Below, piece after piece: positions 1-15,483 of a stretch of 54,282 nt of DNA (the stretch's first letter is position 1; the number at the start of each line of letters is the position of its first letter). A model generated the notes under the pieces. The model was not told where the DNA came from. It saw only the letters and a program-made list of their open reading frames with translations, and ran no database searches. This stretch comes from Dyella ginsengisoli LA-4 (lineage in GTDB: Bacteria; Pseudomonadota; Gammaproteobacteria; Xanthomonadales; Rhodanobacteraceae), in NCBI RefSeq assembly GCF_000334915.1, contig NZ_AMSF01000074.1, forward strand, positions 1 through 54,282, written 5' to 3'. The translations under genes were made by a program, and so were the position numbers.

Positions 1-309
1 AATTACGTAACAAACAATAACTAAAGTTCAGCTAGCTTGGGCGCCATAGTGACATGGGGTAATGTTAGATTATCCCGCGTGAGCGAAGCGCCAGCGGTAT
101 CTTGGCTCCGCTGACGTGTACTGCAGCCGTCGACGAGCGACTGACGGTTGCGCGAGTACTACCCCCATTGGTGCCGATCCGGATAGCGGTAGCGACCCGT
201 TTGCAACGTGACACCCCTTGACCAAATCTGATCAAATAATCAAGCGTGACCTCTTGCACACTCGTGCTGTAGGCATTTGACACCCCGCATCGATGTCACC
301 GCCGCGCAG
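1..309. other. Gene-free left edge
   Basis: I see no supportable gene here. Short open frames lack ribosome sites and family motifs. The first 60 bases are AT-richer than the rest. There is a GGGGTAATG stretch near position 55 and several GACACC-type words near 210-300, which may be worn insertion-element ends, but no paired inverted repeat could be identified. Confidence 0.5.
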
Positions 310-711
310 ATGTCACGCGGCGCCGACCTCCCGGCGCCCTGCATGGCGGCCTTGGCCGCATCGGTCGCGGGGAGGTCCGTGCGCCAGCGCGAGGGCATCC
401 AGTCGTTGTCCGCTGACGCAGTCCGACGCGTCGGAGATGAGCCATAGCAGTGGCGGCACGATGACGAGCATCTGTGCGCGAACCTGTTCGGGCACCGAGG
501 CAGGGATCATGCCTTGGGCGGGCCGTAGAGCGAGAAGCCTCGCCGACGCATGGTCTCGTGGTTCATCGAGATATTCACGATGCGGCCCCGGCCGGCCCGC
601 AGCATCGCAGGCGTCGCCGCGCGCGCCATCAGGAACGGGCCGTTGACGTTGGGGTCGAGCGCCATCTGCCACACCTCCGGGTCCACTTCCCAGAAGCGCG
701 CCGTTTCGGTA
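310..711 (-). pseudogene. Short-chain dehydrogenase/reductase remnant
   Basis: Reading the minus strand from about 710 downward gives a typical SDR core: ARFWEVDPEVWQMALDPNVN, then NGPFLMARAATPAMLR, GRIVNISMNHETM and the Y-x-x-x-K-like YGPPKA. It then stops in a new frame. A second frame resumes as MIPASVPEQVRAQML and VPPLLWLISDAS, and a third ends with WRTDLPATDAAKAAMQGAG. The N-terminal Rossmann motif, about 40 residues after the catalytic lysine, and a few residues before VPPLLW are missing, with at least two frame changes. This is a deletion-scarred pseudogene, not a short real gene. It marks DNA decay at the left border of the catabolic operon. The original substrate is unknown. Confidence 0.75.
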
Positions 712-1200
712 ATGAGTTACGAAGCCCATGCCCTGCGGGCCGGATCGTGGAGCCGTGAGGGGTGGAGGGGGATGTTTGATGAGGGCGGCGGAAGTTGCCG
801 CCCTCTGCTGAAAACCGGCGGTGAACACGGGGCAGGCCAACTTCCACGTTCATCGGCGGTGCTGCATTGAAGCAAAAAAGCGCATCAGAACCCCGCGCAA
901 GCACACCTGCGGCAGAGGTATCGACGGGGTGGTTTGAGGCCGTTCGCCCCAGTCCCGGCACCGAAGGGGCGGCGGCTCACTCTGTAGCCAGGATGGAAGG
1001 GCGGGCGTGGTGCGTTGCGGCGTGACTCGGGCGGCCGCACGGGGAAAAATGAATATCGATGAAATTATCGATATTCAAGACTTGGTCTTATGACGCCGGA
1101 TCAGTTGGTCAGGCGCCTTTTTTCTCATCGCTGTTCGTTGCCAAGTGCGGGGTTCAAATCGCCTTGCCACTGACGCAGCCAGTTCTGAGGTGCGGAGCCG
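712..1200. other. Intergenic region upstream of the bph regulator
   Basis: No convincing coding sequence. The stretch becomes AT-rich at 1041-1095, where a perfect inverted repeat sits (listed separately). It probably holds the promoter for the GntR-type regulator and possibly for the whole bph operon. Confidence 0.5.
1051..1076. promoter_or_regulatory. Perfect 10-6-10 inverted repeat, candidate operator
   Basis: GAATATCGAT (1051-1060) is followed by six bases and its exact reverse complement ATCGATATTC (1067-1076). It lies about 125 bases before the GntR-type start codon, within a short AT-rich island. No T-run follows, so a terminator is unlikely. A weak TTATGA hexamer at 1088-1093 would put a -35 element inside the right arm. 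That the regulator binds here is inference. Confidence 0.5.
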
Positions 1201-1938
1201 ATGTCACCAGTGAAGTTGAAGCCTGAGTCCATGGACGGGATATTTCCGTCATCCCAGGACGGCGGGACCTCAAGTCCCATGCCGCGCAGTCTGATTGAGC
1301 AGGCGGTGAACCGCCTGCGCGAGGAGATCTTGCGTGGACGGCTGCCGGCAGGTTCCAAGCTGGCCATAGATGAAATCAGGACACGCTACCGTGTTAGCGG
1401 TGGAACCTTGCGCGAGGCTCTGAGCCTGTTGGTGTCCGATGGGCTGATCAAAGTCCGCGCCCAACGCGGTTTCTATGTGGCGCCCATGTCATTGGAAGAC
1501 ATGCAAGATCTCGCCAGGACGAGGATCCTGCTGGAATGCGAGGCTGTTCGCCAGAGTGTGAAACACGGCGACGTGGAGTGGGAAATGCGTCTGGTCGCTG
1601 CGTTCCATCGTCTTTCATTGGTCGAGGAGCGCACCATGCGTGATCCGGTCAATCATTTCGACCAATGGGAGCAGGACAATCGTGCCTTCCATGAGGCGCT
1701 ACTCTCGGCCTGCCCCTCCACCTGGACGCTGCGGTTTGTCTCCATCTTGTATATGCAGATGGAGCGATATCGCCGGTTGACTTCGACACACAATCCCCCC
1801 GACCGGAACGTGTCTGACGAACATCGGGCGCTACTGGACAGTGCGCTTGCGCGCGAGTCGGACCGCTGTGCCGATTTGATGCGCGTGCATATCGAATCGT
1901 CTATCTCAGTGGCCGCCCAGATAGGGCTATTGCGGTGA
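1201..1938 (+). CDS. GntR-family (FCD) transcriptional regulator of the bph operon
   Basis: A 245-residue protein. After a roughly 26-residue leader, a winged helix-turn-helix spans about residues 28-95 (LIEQAVNRLREEILRGRL, SGGTLREALSLLVSDGLI, RGFYVAP). An all-helical FCD effector domain follows (LARTRILLECEAVRQS, DNRAFHEALLSAC, DEHRALLDSALARE). FCD regulators usually sense small organic acids. The ATG at 1201 has a GGAG about 5 bases upstream. A later ATG before PRSLIEQ is possible. The gene is co-directional with, and 117 bases before, bphA1, the same place as the GntR regulator (orf0/bphR1) in LB400- and KF707-type clusters. From that context it likely controls the operon in response to a pathway intermediate and may autoregulate through the palindrome at 1051-1076. 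Confidence 0.85.
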   Translation: MSPVKLKPESMDGIFPSSQDGGTSSPMPRSLIEQAVNRLREEILRGRLPAGSKLAIDEIRTRYRVSGGTLREALSLLVSDGLIKVRAQRGFYVAPMSLEDMQDLARTRILLECEAVRQSVKHGDVEWEMRLVAAFHRLSLVEERTMRDPVNHFDQWEQDNRAFHEALLSACPSTWTLRFVSILYMQMERYRRLTSTHNPPDRNVSDEHRALLDSALARESDRCADLMRVHIESSISVAAQIGLLR

Positions 1939-3450
<1,512 letters not shown>

Positions 3451-3582
3451 ATCGACGTTGACGATCCGGCCCGGGAAATCCGCCCGCCGGAACCCCGCAA
3501 CCCTGCTTCGGCCACTTTGGTCCTGGCGCACGTCTGATCGTGCGCTGGAACCCGGCTAGGCATCTCACTCAGGATTTACGAC

Positions 3583-4146
3583 ATGAATGCAGCATTGCAG
3601 TTGATCCAACCCATCCCCGCATCCTCCAAAACCAATGACCTCCAACTCCAGCACGCCATCGAGCAGTTCCTGTATGGCGAAGCGCAGCTGCTCGATCATC
3701 GTGCCTATGAGGCGTGGTTCGCGCTGTTCGAAAAGGACATGCGTTACTTCATGCCGCTGCGCACCAACCGCATGCTGCGTGATGCGGAGCTGGAGTACTC
3801 GGGTGACCACGATTTCGCCCATTTCGACGAGACCTGGGAAACCATGTACGGACGCATCCGCAAGGTCACCGCAGAAGTTGGCTGGGCAGAGAACCCGCCC
3901 TCGCGCACCCGCCATCTGGTGTCCAATATCATCGTCCACGAGACCTCCGAGCCGGATGTCTACGATGTGAGCTCGGCCTTCATCCTATACCGCAATCGCC
4001 TGGAACGGCAGATGGACATCTTCGCCGGCGAGCGCCGTGACGTGCTGCGCCGGGCCGACAACGACCTGGGTTTCAGGATCGCCAGGCGCACGATCCTGAT
4101 CGACCAGAGCACGATCCTGTCCAACAACATGAGCATGTTTTTCTGA
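3583..4146 (+). CDS. bphA2: Biphenyl 2,3-dioxygenase, small (beta) subunit
   Basis: A 187-residue protein of the ring-hydroxylating dioxygenase beta family (SnoaL-like cone fold). It carries the usual family stretches [40 protein letters not shown] and [19 protein letters not shown]. It forms the alpha3beta3 hexamer with BphA1 and is structural, not catalytic. Length is normal for BphE/BphA2. AGGA lies about 10 bases before the ATG. It follows bphA1 after 132 bases that contain no other gene. In LB400 nomenclature this is bphE. Confidence 0.93.
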   Translation: MNAALQLIQPIPASSKTNDLQLQHAIEQFLYGEAQLLDHRAYEAWFALFEKDMRYFMPLRTNRMLRDAELEYSGDHDFAHFDETWETMYGRIRKVTAEVGWAENPPSRTRHLVSNIIVHETSEPDVYDVSSAFILYRNRLERQMDIFAGERRDVLRRADNDLGFRIARRTILIDQSTILSNNMSMFF

Positions 4147-4163
4147 TCGTAGGGATCGTAGGA

Positions 4164-4574
4164 ATGAATACTCAGACTCATCGCGGCCGCCCTTTCCTGA
4201 TCGCGATCGGTATCTTTTACTTGGCCAATCTCCTTGGGACATTGCATTCCAGCAGCCTGTTTGGCATGATGTATTCGGGTGTGGATTTGCAGGTCGGCGC
4301 TCCGGTATTCACCCTGCTGCAGGATGCCTGGGCCGCAGTCGGGCTGCAGTTGGGTGCCATCGGGCTGGTCGCGTTGTGGGGGGCACGTCAGCCCTCGCGA
4401 TTCATGGCGGTTGTCCCAGTGGTCATCGTGACGGAAGCGCTCGACGGCATCTGGGACTTCTACAGCATCATGTGGAGCCATGAAGCGATGTGGTTCGGGC
4501 TCCTGACGCTCGCGATCCACGTGGTGTGGATCGTCTGGGGGTTGCAGGTATGGCGCGTGTCGTCTCGCCCGTAA
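4164..4574 (+). CDS. bphX: BphX-like membrane protein
   Basis: A 136-residue hydrophobic protein with about four predicted membrane helices (near residues 12-32, 52-72, 80-98 and 110-130). Position between the oxygenase subunits and the ferredoxin, length, and character match BphX (orf3) of LB400-type bph operons, whose role is not established. An AGGG about 10 bases upstream could serve as ribosome site. The next 140 bases to bphA3 contain no gene. Assignment rests on context plus recalled similarity (FLANLLGTLHSSSLFGMM-type N-terminus), so it is less certain than the enzymes around it. Confidence 0.7.
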   Translation: MNTQTHRGRPFLIAIGIFYLANLLGTLHSSSLFGMMYSGVDLQVGAPVFTLLQDAWAAVGLQLGAIGLVALWGARQPSRFMAVVPVVIVTEALDGIWDFYSIMWSHEAMWFGLLTLAIHVVWIVWGLQVWRVSSRP

Positions 4575-4681
4575 TCCGGCTAACCGTCCCAACCTGTGTG
4601 CGATGCAAGCAGCCTGCGCGGGCAGCGGTTGGCTTTCCGTGACTGCCGCCGGTGGCGTGGCCGCAAGCACAATTTGTTTGA

Positions 4682-8093
<3,412 letters not shown>

Positions 8094-8097
<4 letters not shown>

Positions 8098-8705
8098 AGC
8101 TCTACTACAGCCCCGGCGCCTGCTCGCTTTCGCCCCACATTGCGCTGCGAGAGAGCGGGCTGGACTTCGAGCTGGTTCGAGTCGATCTGAAAACCAAGAA
8201 AACCGCCGACGGCCAGGACTACATGGCCATCAACCCGGCAGGTTACGTCCCGTGCCTGCAGCTTGACGATGGCCGTACGCTTGGCGAAGGCCCAGCCATC
8301 CTGCAATACGTCGCCGACCAAGCGCCAGACAAGCATCTGGCACCGGCCAACGGCAGCTTTGAGCGCTACCGCCTGCAGCAGTGGTTGAACTTCATCGGTA
8401 CCGAACTGCACAAGAACTTCAGCCCGCTGTTCATGCCCACCACCAGCGACGATGCCAAACAGGCCGCGCTGCAAATGATCACTACCCGCTTCGCGGTGCC
8501 GGCCAGGCAACTCGAGCAGACGATATATCTGCTGGGTCAGCAGTTTGGTTTAGCCGATATTTACCTGTTCGTCGTGCTCAGCTGGAGTGGTTACGTCGGC
8601 GTGGATCTTTCCCCATGGCCGTCCCTGCAGCAGTTCATGGGGCGCGTCGGCAGCCGTGAAGCGACCCAGGCCGCATTGCGTGCCGAAGGCCTTGTCACGG
8701 AGTGA
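8094..8705 (+). CDS. bphK: Glutathione S-transferase of the bph pathway
   Basis: A 203-residue beta-class GST. The N-terminal thioredoxin-like domain starts MKLYYSPGACSLSPHIALRE, with the beta-class cysteine (C10) after SPGA. The C-terminal helical domain contains LADIYLFVVLSWSGYV. BphK of LB400, which I recall as very similar, can dechlorinate chlorinated HOPDA, so it is an accessory for chlorobiphenyl use and not needed for biphenyl itself. The start at 8094 overlaps bphC as ATGA; longer upstream in-frame extension only reads through bphC. Confidence 0.93.
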
Positions 8706-8893
8706 AGAGACTGTGGCCAGATCGCACTCCACCGCACTCGTGGTCAGGGTGATGCTGGAGACGTACCGCGCACCATCGTCTCCCACCATGACTTTATCCA
8801 ATCCTCCGGATCCAGCACGGCCAGATTGAACTGCGGCGTGACTCCGTCGGAGAAATTGTCCCTTGGGACGCATCAATCCATAAAAGACACTTA

Positions 8894-9676
8894 ATGACAC
8901 CCGAAATCATCCAAGTTCTCGGCGACGAGCTATACACTGCGCTGCGCAATCGCTCGGTGGTGGAGCCGCTGACCAACCGTCACCCGGACCTCAGCATTGA
9001 GGATGCGTATGGCATCCAGCAGCGGATGATTTCGCGCCGCCTGCAGAACGGTGAACGGGTGGTCGGCAAGAAGATCGGCGTGACCAGCCAGGCAGTGATG
9101 GACATGCTTGGGGTATATCAGCCGGATTTCGGCTACATGCTGGACGGCATGATCGTCAGCGACGGCGATTCAATTGCCATGTCCTCGCTGATCCAGCCCA
9201 AAGCCGAGGGTGAGATCGCCTTCGTGCTCAAGCGCGACCTGATGGGGCCCGGGGTGACCAATGCCGATGTACTGAGGGCTACTGACTTTGTTATGCCGTG
9301 CTTCGAGATCGTCGATTCGCGGATCCGCGACTGGAAGATCCAGATCCAGGACACGGTCGCTGACAACGCCTCGTGCGGCATGTTCGTACTGGGCAGCACG
9401 GCGACCAACCCACGCAAGCTCGATCTGACCACCTGCGGCATGGTGCTGGAGAAGAACGGCCGGGTCATCGCCACCGGCGCCGGCGCCGCCGCCCTGGGTT
9501 CGCCAATCAATTCGGTGGCTTGGCTGGCGAACACGCTCGGCCGGCTGGGCATCGGCCTGAAGGCCGGCGAGGTGATTCTTTCCGGCGCATTGGCGGCGAT
9601 GTTCCCCGCCCAAGCCGGCGACCGCTTCCGCGTCACCCTTGGCGGTATCGGCAGCTGCTCGGTGGGTTTCCATTGA
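8894..9676 (+). CDS. bphH: 2-hydroxypenta-2,4-dienoate hydratase
   Basis: A 260-residue protein of the MhpD/BphH/DmpE family. It adds water to 2-hydroxypenta-2,4-dienoate to give 4-hydroxy-2-oxovalerate. Recognisable stretches are LSIEDAYGIQQRMISRRL, VVGKKIGVTSQAVMDMLGV, QPKAEGEIAFVL (metal-binding glutamates), FEIVDSRIRDW and VAWLANTLGRLGI. A 188-base gap separates it from bphK and has no gene. First lower-pathway gene. Confidence 0.93.
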   Translation: MTPEIIQVLGDELYTALRNRSVVEPLTNRHPDLSIEDAYGIQQRMISRRLQNGERVVGKKIGVTSQAVMDMLGVYQPDFGYMLDGMIVSDGDSIAMSSLIQPKAEGEIAFVLKRDLMGPGVTNADVLRATDFVMPCFEIVDSRIRDWKIQIQDTVADNASCGMFVLGSTATNPRKLDLTTCGMVLEKNGRVIATGAGAAALGSPINSVAWLANTLGRLGIGLKAGEVILSGALAAMFPAQAGDRFRVTLGGIGSCSVGFH

Positions 9677-9775
9677 TTTCGATCGGCAATCTCCAATTAC
9701 CACGCTTTCTATTGTCCAGTGCCGCCTTCATTCGCCCCCCGCCATCGACACATTTCGCTCCTTTTGTAGAAGACC

Positions 9776-10633
9776 ATGTCCAAGCCAGATAATCCCGAAG
9801 TTGCCCAGTCCATTGTCGCGGCGGGTATCCGTACCAACTACCACGACCTGGGCAGCGGTTTTCCCGTATTGCTCATTCACGGTTCGGGTCCGGGGGTGAC
9901 CGCGTGGGCGAACTGGCGGCTGATCATGCCCGAGCTGGCCAAGCAGGCGCGGGTCATCGCTCCGGACATGGTGGGTTTCGGCTACACCGAACGGCCATCG
10001 CCCCCCCCCTACACGATGGACAACTGGGTGGCGCAGGCGCTGGGATTGCTGGATGCGCTAGGCATTGAACAAACCGACCTGATCGGCAACTCATTCGGCG
10101 GCGCGCTATCGCTGGCGCTGGCCATTCGCCATCCGCAGCGGGTACGACGACTGGTGCTGATGGGCAGCGCGGGCCTGTCGTTTCCGATCACGCCGGGACT
10201 GGATGCGGTGTGGGGCTATACGCCCTCACCGGAGAACATGCGCAGGATGCTCGACATCTTCGCCTACGACCGAACCATTGTTACCGACGAACTTGCCAAG
10301 CTGCGCTATGAGGCTAGCATTCGTCCGGGTTTCCAGGAGTCGTTTGCTGCGATGTTCCCGGCGCCGCGGCAGCGTTGGGTGGAGGCGTTGTCCAGCAAGG
10401 AAGATGATTTACGCCGCTTGCCGCACCAGACGTTGGTGGTTCATGGCCGCGAGGATCAGGTGCTGCCTCTGGAGTGCTCGATCACCTTGGCCAAGTGGCT
10501 CGTCCGTGCGCAGCTCCATGTATTCGGCCAATGCGGGCATTGGACCCAGATTGAACATGCGGGCCGGTTTGCCCAACTGGTGGGCAGCTTCCTGGCCGAG
10601 GCGAGGGCCGAGGAACCGCTGCCGCTGCCCTGA
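9776..10633 (+). CDS. Second meta-cleavage C-C hydrolase (DmpD/TodF/XylF-like)
   Basis: A 285-residue alpha/beta hydrolase. The oxyanion region is HGSGPGVTAWANW, the nucleophile elbow is GNSFGG with S106, the acid lies in VVHGREDQVLPLE and the histidine in FGQCGHWTQIEH. This pattern fits 2-hydroxymuconic semialdehyde hydrolases (XylF/DmpD, CumD, TodF), which act on monocyclic ring-cleavage products, better than BphD. It sits between bphH and bphJ, a position with no gene in LB400-type operons, so the operon carries two hydrolases. It may serve alkylcatechol cleavage products. The exact substrate cannot be read from sequence. Confidence 0.88.
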   Translation: MSKPDNPEVAQSIVAAGIRTNYHDLGSGFPVLLIHGSGPGVTAWANWRLIMPELAKQARVIAPDMVGFGYTERPSPPPYTMDNWVAQALGLLDALGIEQTDLIGNSFGGALSLALAIRHPQRVRRLVLMGSAGLSFPITPGLDAVWGYTPSPENMRRMLDIFAYDRTIVTDELAKLRYEASIRPGFQESFAAMFPAPRQRWVEALSSKEDDLRRLPHQTLVVHGREDQVLPLECSITLAKWLVRAQLHVFGQCGHWTQIEHAGRFAQLVGSFLAEARAEEPLPLP

Positions 10634-10705
10634 TGCGATGCCGTCGGCAAATCACAGGCCTATCTCGCTGTCTCCTCAATCCCTTTTCATCCCAGGACAT
10701 TCCTC

Positions 10706-11629
10706 ATGACCAAGAAAATCAAATGCGCCCTCATCGGCCCCGGCAACATCGGCACCGATCTGCTGGCCAAGCTCATGCGCAGCCCGGTGCTGGAACCGGT
10801 GTGGATGGTCGGCATCGATCCGGAATCAGACGGACTAAAGCGCGCCCGCGAGCTGGGCATCAAGACCACCGCCGAAGGTGTGGACGGCCTGCTGCCGCAT
10901 GTGAAAGCCGATGGCGTGCAGATCGCCTTCGACGCCACCAGCGCCTACGTGCACAAGACCAACTCCGACAAACTCACCGCGCTGGGCGTGATGATGATCG
11001 ACTTGACGCCCGCAGCCGTCGGCCCGTACTGCGTGCCACCGGTGAATCTCAAGGAGCACATCGGCAAGCGCGAGATGAACGTGAACATGGTCACCTGCGG
11101 CGGGCAGGCCACTATTCCCATGGTGGCTGCCGTCAGCCGCGTGCAGCCTGTGGATTACGCCGAGATCGTCGCCACCGTGTCGTCCAAGTCCGCTGGCCCG
11201 GGCACGCGCAAGAACATTGACGAATTCACCCGCACCACCTCGGCCGCCGTGGCCAAGGTCGGCGGGGCCAAGCAGGGCAAGGCGATCATCATCATCAATC
11301 CGGCCGAGCCACCGCTGATCATGCGCGACACCGTGCACTGCCTCACCGCAGCCGAGCCCGACGAGGTCAAGATCACCGCATCCATCCAGGCCATGGTCAA
11401 AGAGGTGCAGAAATACGTTCCAGGCTACCGCATCGTCAACGGCCCGGTGTTCGACGGCAACCGCGTGTCGGTTTACCTCGAAGTCGAAGGCCTGGGCGAC
11501 TACCTGCCCAAGTATGCCGGCAACCTCGACATCATGACTGCGGCAGCGGCCCGCACCGCCGAGCTGTTCGCCGAGGAAATCCTGGCCGGCACACTCAAGC
11601 TCGAGCCTGTCGAGCCCAGGGCCGCCTGA
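10706..11629 (+). CDS. bphJ: Acetaldehyde dehydrogenase (acylating)
   Basis: A 307-residue enzyme of the MhpF/DmpF/BphJ family, converting acetaldehyde, NAD+ and CoA to acetyl-CoA. The Rossmann motif is [13 protein letters not shown]. The catalytic cysteine is in [14 protein letters not shown]. Other family blocks are [19 protein letters not shown] and [13 protein letters not shown]. It forms a channelling complex with the aldolase BphI encoded 51 bases downstream, which avoids release of acetaldehyde. Confidence 0.95.
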   Translation: MTKKIKCALIGPGNIGTDLLAKLMRSPVLEPVWMVGIDPESDGLKRARELGIKTTAEGVDGLLPHVKADGVQIAFDATSAYVHKTNSDKLTALGVMMIDLTPAAVGPYCVPPVNLKEHIGKREMNVNMVTCGGQATIPMVAAVSRVQPVDYAEIVATVSSKSAGPGTRKNIDEFTRTTSAAVAKVGGAKQGKAIIIINPAEPPLIMRDTVHCLTAAEPDEVKITASIQAMVKEVQKYVPGYRIVNGPVFDGNRVSVYLEVEGLGDYLPKYAGNLDIMTAAAARTAELFAEEILAGTLKLEPVEPRAA

Positions 11630-11680
11630 GCTGTCCGCCCATATGGCTTGCCTACAACCCTCACCACAAAGGAATTCGCC

Positions 11681-13629
<1,949 letters not shown>

Positions 13630-13636
13630 GCCATTT

Positions 13637-13676
13637 GCCGGCCGCCGTCGGATCTGGTGGCGGGCGTGTTTTTTTT
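13637..13676 (+). terminator. Intrinsic terminator of the bph operon
   Basis: GCCGGCCGCC (13637-13646), a 9-base loop, then GGTGGCGGGC (13656-13665). The arms pair with one mismatch and one G-T pair. GTG and a run of eight T follow. It starts 8 bases after the bphD stop and separates the operon from the OmpW-like gene. Confidence 0.85.
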
Positions 13677-13784
13677 GCCCGTGAAAAAAGGGTGACATAG
13701 TTTCAAAAGTTGTAACCGCCGGGTAACACCGTAGAGCGTTGAGGTAAATCCATACATTTAAATTTTTACATTACTGGGGGCGCT

Positions 13785-14450
13785 ATGAAAAATGAAATAG
13801 AGGTGCTGGTACTCGTTTGCGGGATGGCAATGGCTGGTGGTGTGCAAGCGCAGGAGTCGAGCTTATCGAAATCGCCATGGTCGGTCGGCGTGGGTGTGGT
13901 GGACCTGCAGTTTCATCCCTCCGCCACACTGTACGCCGGGGGGATGCAAGTGCCAGGCGCGGAGATTAGGGTCGACCATGACGACGTGTTGGGAGTTGAG
14001 ATTGCCTACGCTCTCACGGATCACTGGGCAGCTCGCCTGGACATCGGCTCGCCCGTGAAAACGTCGGTGATAGGATCCGGCCCCATTGCTGCATTGGGCA
14101 AACTGGGTGGGGTGAAAGGCGGCCCGGCCATTCTCACGTTGACTTGGTCGCCCGGAATGCTTGGGCCAATCCGGCCCTATTTCGGCGGCGGCATGACCTA
14201 TCTGAAGGTGTTCAGCACCTCCGATGGCGCTGTGCAGAACTTAAAGATTGACAGCAATTTCGGAGCGGCGCTGACAGTTGGTGCCGACTGGCCTCTTTCC
14301 AACGGCTTCAGTATCGGAGCTTCGGTGCAGAAGTTGCTTCTGGACACCACGGCCCATGGCAATGCGGCCGCCCTGGGCGGTGCTCCGGTAAACGCCAACA
14401 TCACACTCGATCCGGTGGTGACCTTTCTGGCGCTGCGCAAGCAATTCTGA
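13785..14450 (+). CDS. OmpW/AlkL-family outer membrane protein
   Basis: A 221-residue beta-barrel protein with a signal peptide (VLVLVCGMAMAGGVQAQE, cleavage probably after AQA). Features of the OmpW family include SPWSVGVGVVDLQFHPSA near the mature start, GVEIAYALTDHWAARL, IRPYFGGGMTYLKVF and a C-terminal aromatic (LRKQF). Family members such as AlkL pass small hydrophobic compounds through the outer membrane. Its place just after the bph terminator, in the same direction, suggests biphenyl uptake, but that is inference. An AT-rich stretch at 13750-13775 suggests its own promoter. Confidence 0.85.
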   Translation: MKNEIEVLVLVCGMAMAGGVQAQESSLSKSPWSVGVGVVDLQFHPSATLYAGGMQVPGAEIRVDHDDVLGVEIAYALTDHWAARLDIGSPVKTSVIGSGPIAALGKLGGVKGGPAILTLTWSPGMLGPIRPYFGGGMTYLKVFSTSDGAVQNLKIDSNFGAALTVGADWPLSNGFSIGASVQKLLLDTTAHGNAAALGGAPVNANITLDPVVTFLALRKQF

Positions 14451-14713
14451 ACACCAGTTGTTACGACCCGCGTTAATTTCGAGCCGCTGACCCCACCTAC
14501 CTGAGGGTGAACAATTGGTGTGTCCCCGGAATGTGTCAATGACTTTGAGACACCGGGGAACATCTTTCTTTTACCTGATTACCCATCTGCTGCATCCTCG
14601 TTTAGATGATGGCTTGAAATGGCCATTCACGAGGGGTGGGAATCAAGCCAAATTTGGCTGACCGCAGCTGCAAACGGCCATCTGATGCGGATCCGCGGAA
14701 GTGAGGATGCTAC

Positions 14714-15437
14714 ATGTGGGGAATCAGGTTCTTTTATACCGGAATCGACCGCGCCGATGACATGACTGCGCTGATCGAGCGCTGGCAGCACGAACACGCG
14801 CGGTTGCGCGAGCAGGCGCGCGAGGGCAACGCCGTGCCACTGGCGCGGGTCTGCCTGCTCGCACCGGTCGCACGGCCCTCCAAGATCATGGCGATCGGGC
14901 TCAACTACGCCGACCACATCGCCGAGAGCGGCATGGAAAAACCTGGCGAGCAACTGTGGTTTGCGAAGATGGCCAACACCGTCAATGGTCCGCACGATCC
15001 GGTGCAGGTGCCGCGTGCATCGTCGAAGCTGGACTATGAAGTCGAACTGGTCGCAGTGATCGGTCAGGGGGGTCGCCACATCGAGGCCGACCACGCGCCT
15101 TCGCGGGTGTTCGGTTACTGCGTGGGCAACGACGTCTCGGTACGCGACTGGCAGATGCGCACCTCGCAATGGGTACTTGGCAAATCCTTCGATGGACACG
15201 CGCCGCTGGGGCCGTGGATCGTCACCGCTGACGAGCTGGACGATCCTCACCGGCTTTATATCCGCTGTTCTGGTCAATGGCGAGCTACGGCAATCCTACA
15301 GCACGCGGCATCTGGTTTTCAGCGTGTGGGACCAGCTCGCCCATTTGAGCAAGGCGATGACCTTGCGCGCCGGCGACGTCGTGCGATGCGAGATCGACGG
15401 CATCGGCGCGATCGAAAACACCGTGATCGACGAATGA
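14714..15437 (+). pseudogene. Fumarylacetoacetate hydrolase-family gene, frameshifted
   Basis: The first frame encodes typical FAH-family sequence: MAIGLNYADHIAESG, the metal-binding YEVELVAVIG, FGYCVGNDVSVRDWQ, WVLGKSFDGHAPLGPW. Near 15265-15275 the frame changes, and the rest continues one frame over as VLVNGELRQSYSTRHLVF, then AHLSKAMTLRAGDVVRCEIDG and a stop at 15437. The usual TGTPAGVG loop between AMTL and GDVVRCEI is also missing, so there is an internal deletion as well. The N-terminal 60 or so residues look atypical. It lies 46 bases before the acyl-CoA ligase. Probably non-functional unless the frame change is a sequencing error, which would not explain the deletion. Confidence 0.8.
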
Positions 15438-15483
15438 GTGCGGCGTCGATGGCCCCCTTGTCGCCTACCGGAGGAAAGCCACC

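Noticed and set aside
313-840. A 175-residue minus-strand open frame
   Set aside because: It runs through three different frames of an SDR pseudogene; only pieces match the family, so it is not one real gene.
14500-14565. Inverted GTCCCCGG/CCGGGG words as an insertion-sequence end or terminator
   Set aside because: Only six bases pair, no T-run follows closely, and no partner end or transposase is nearby.
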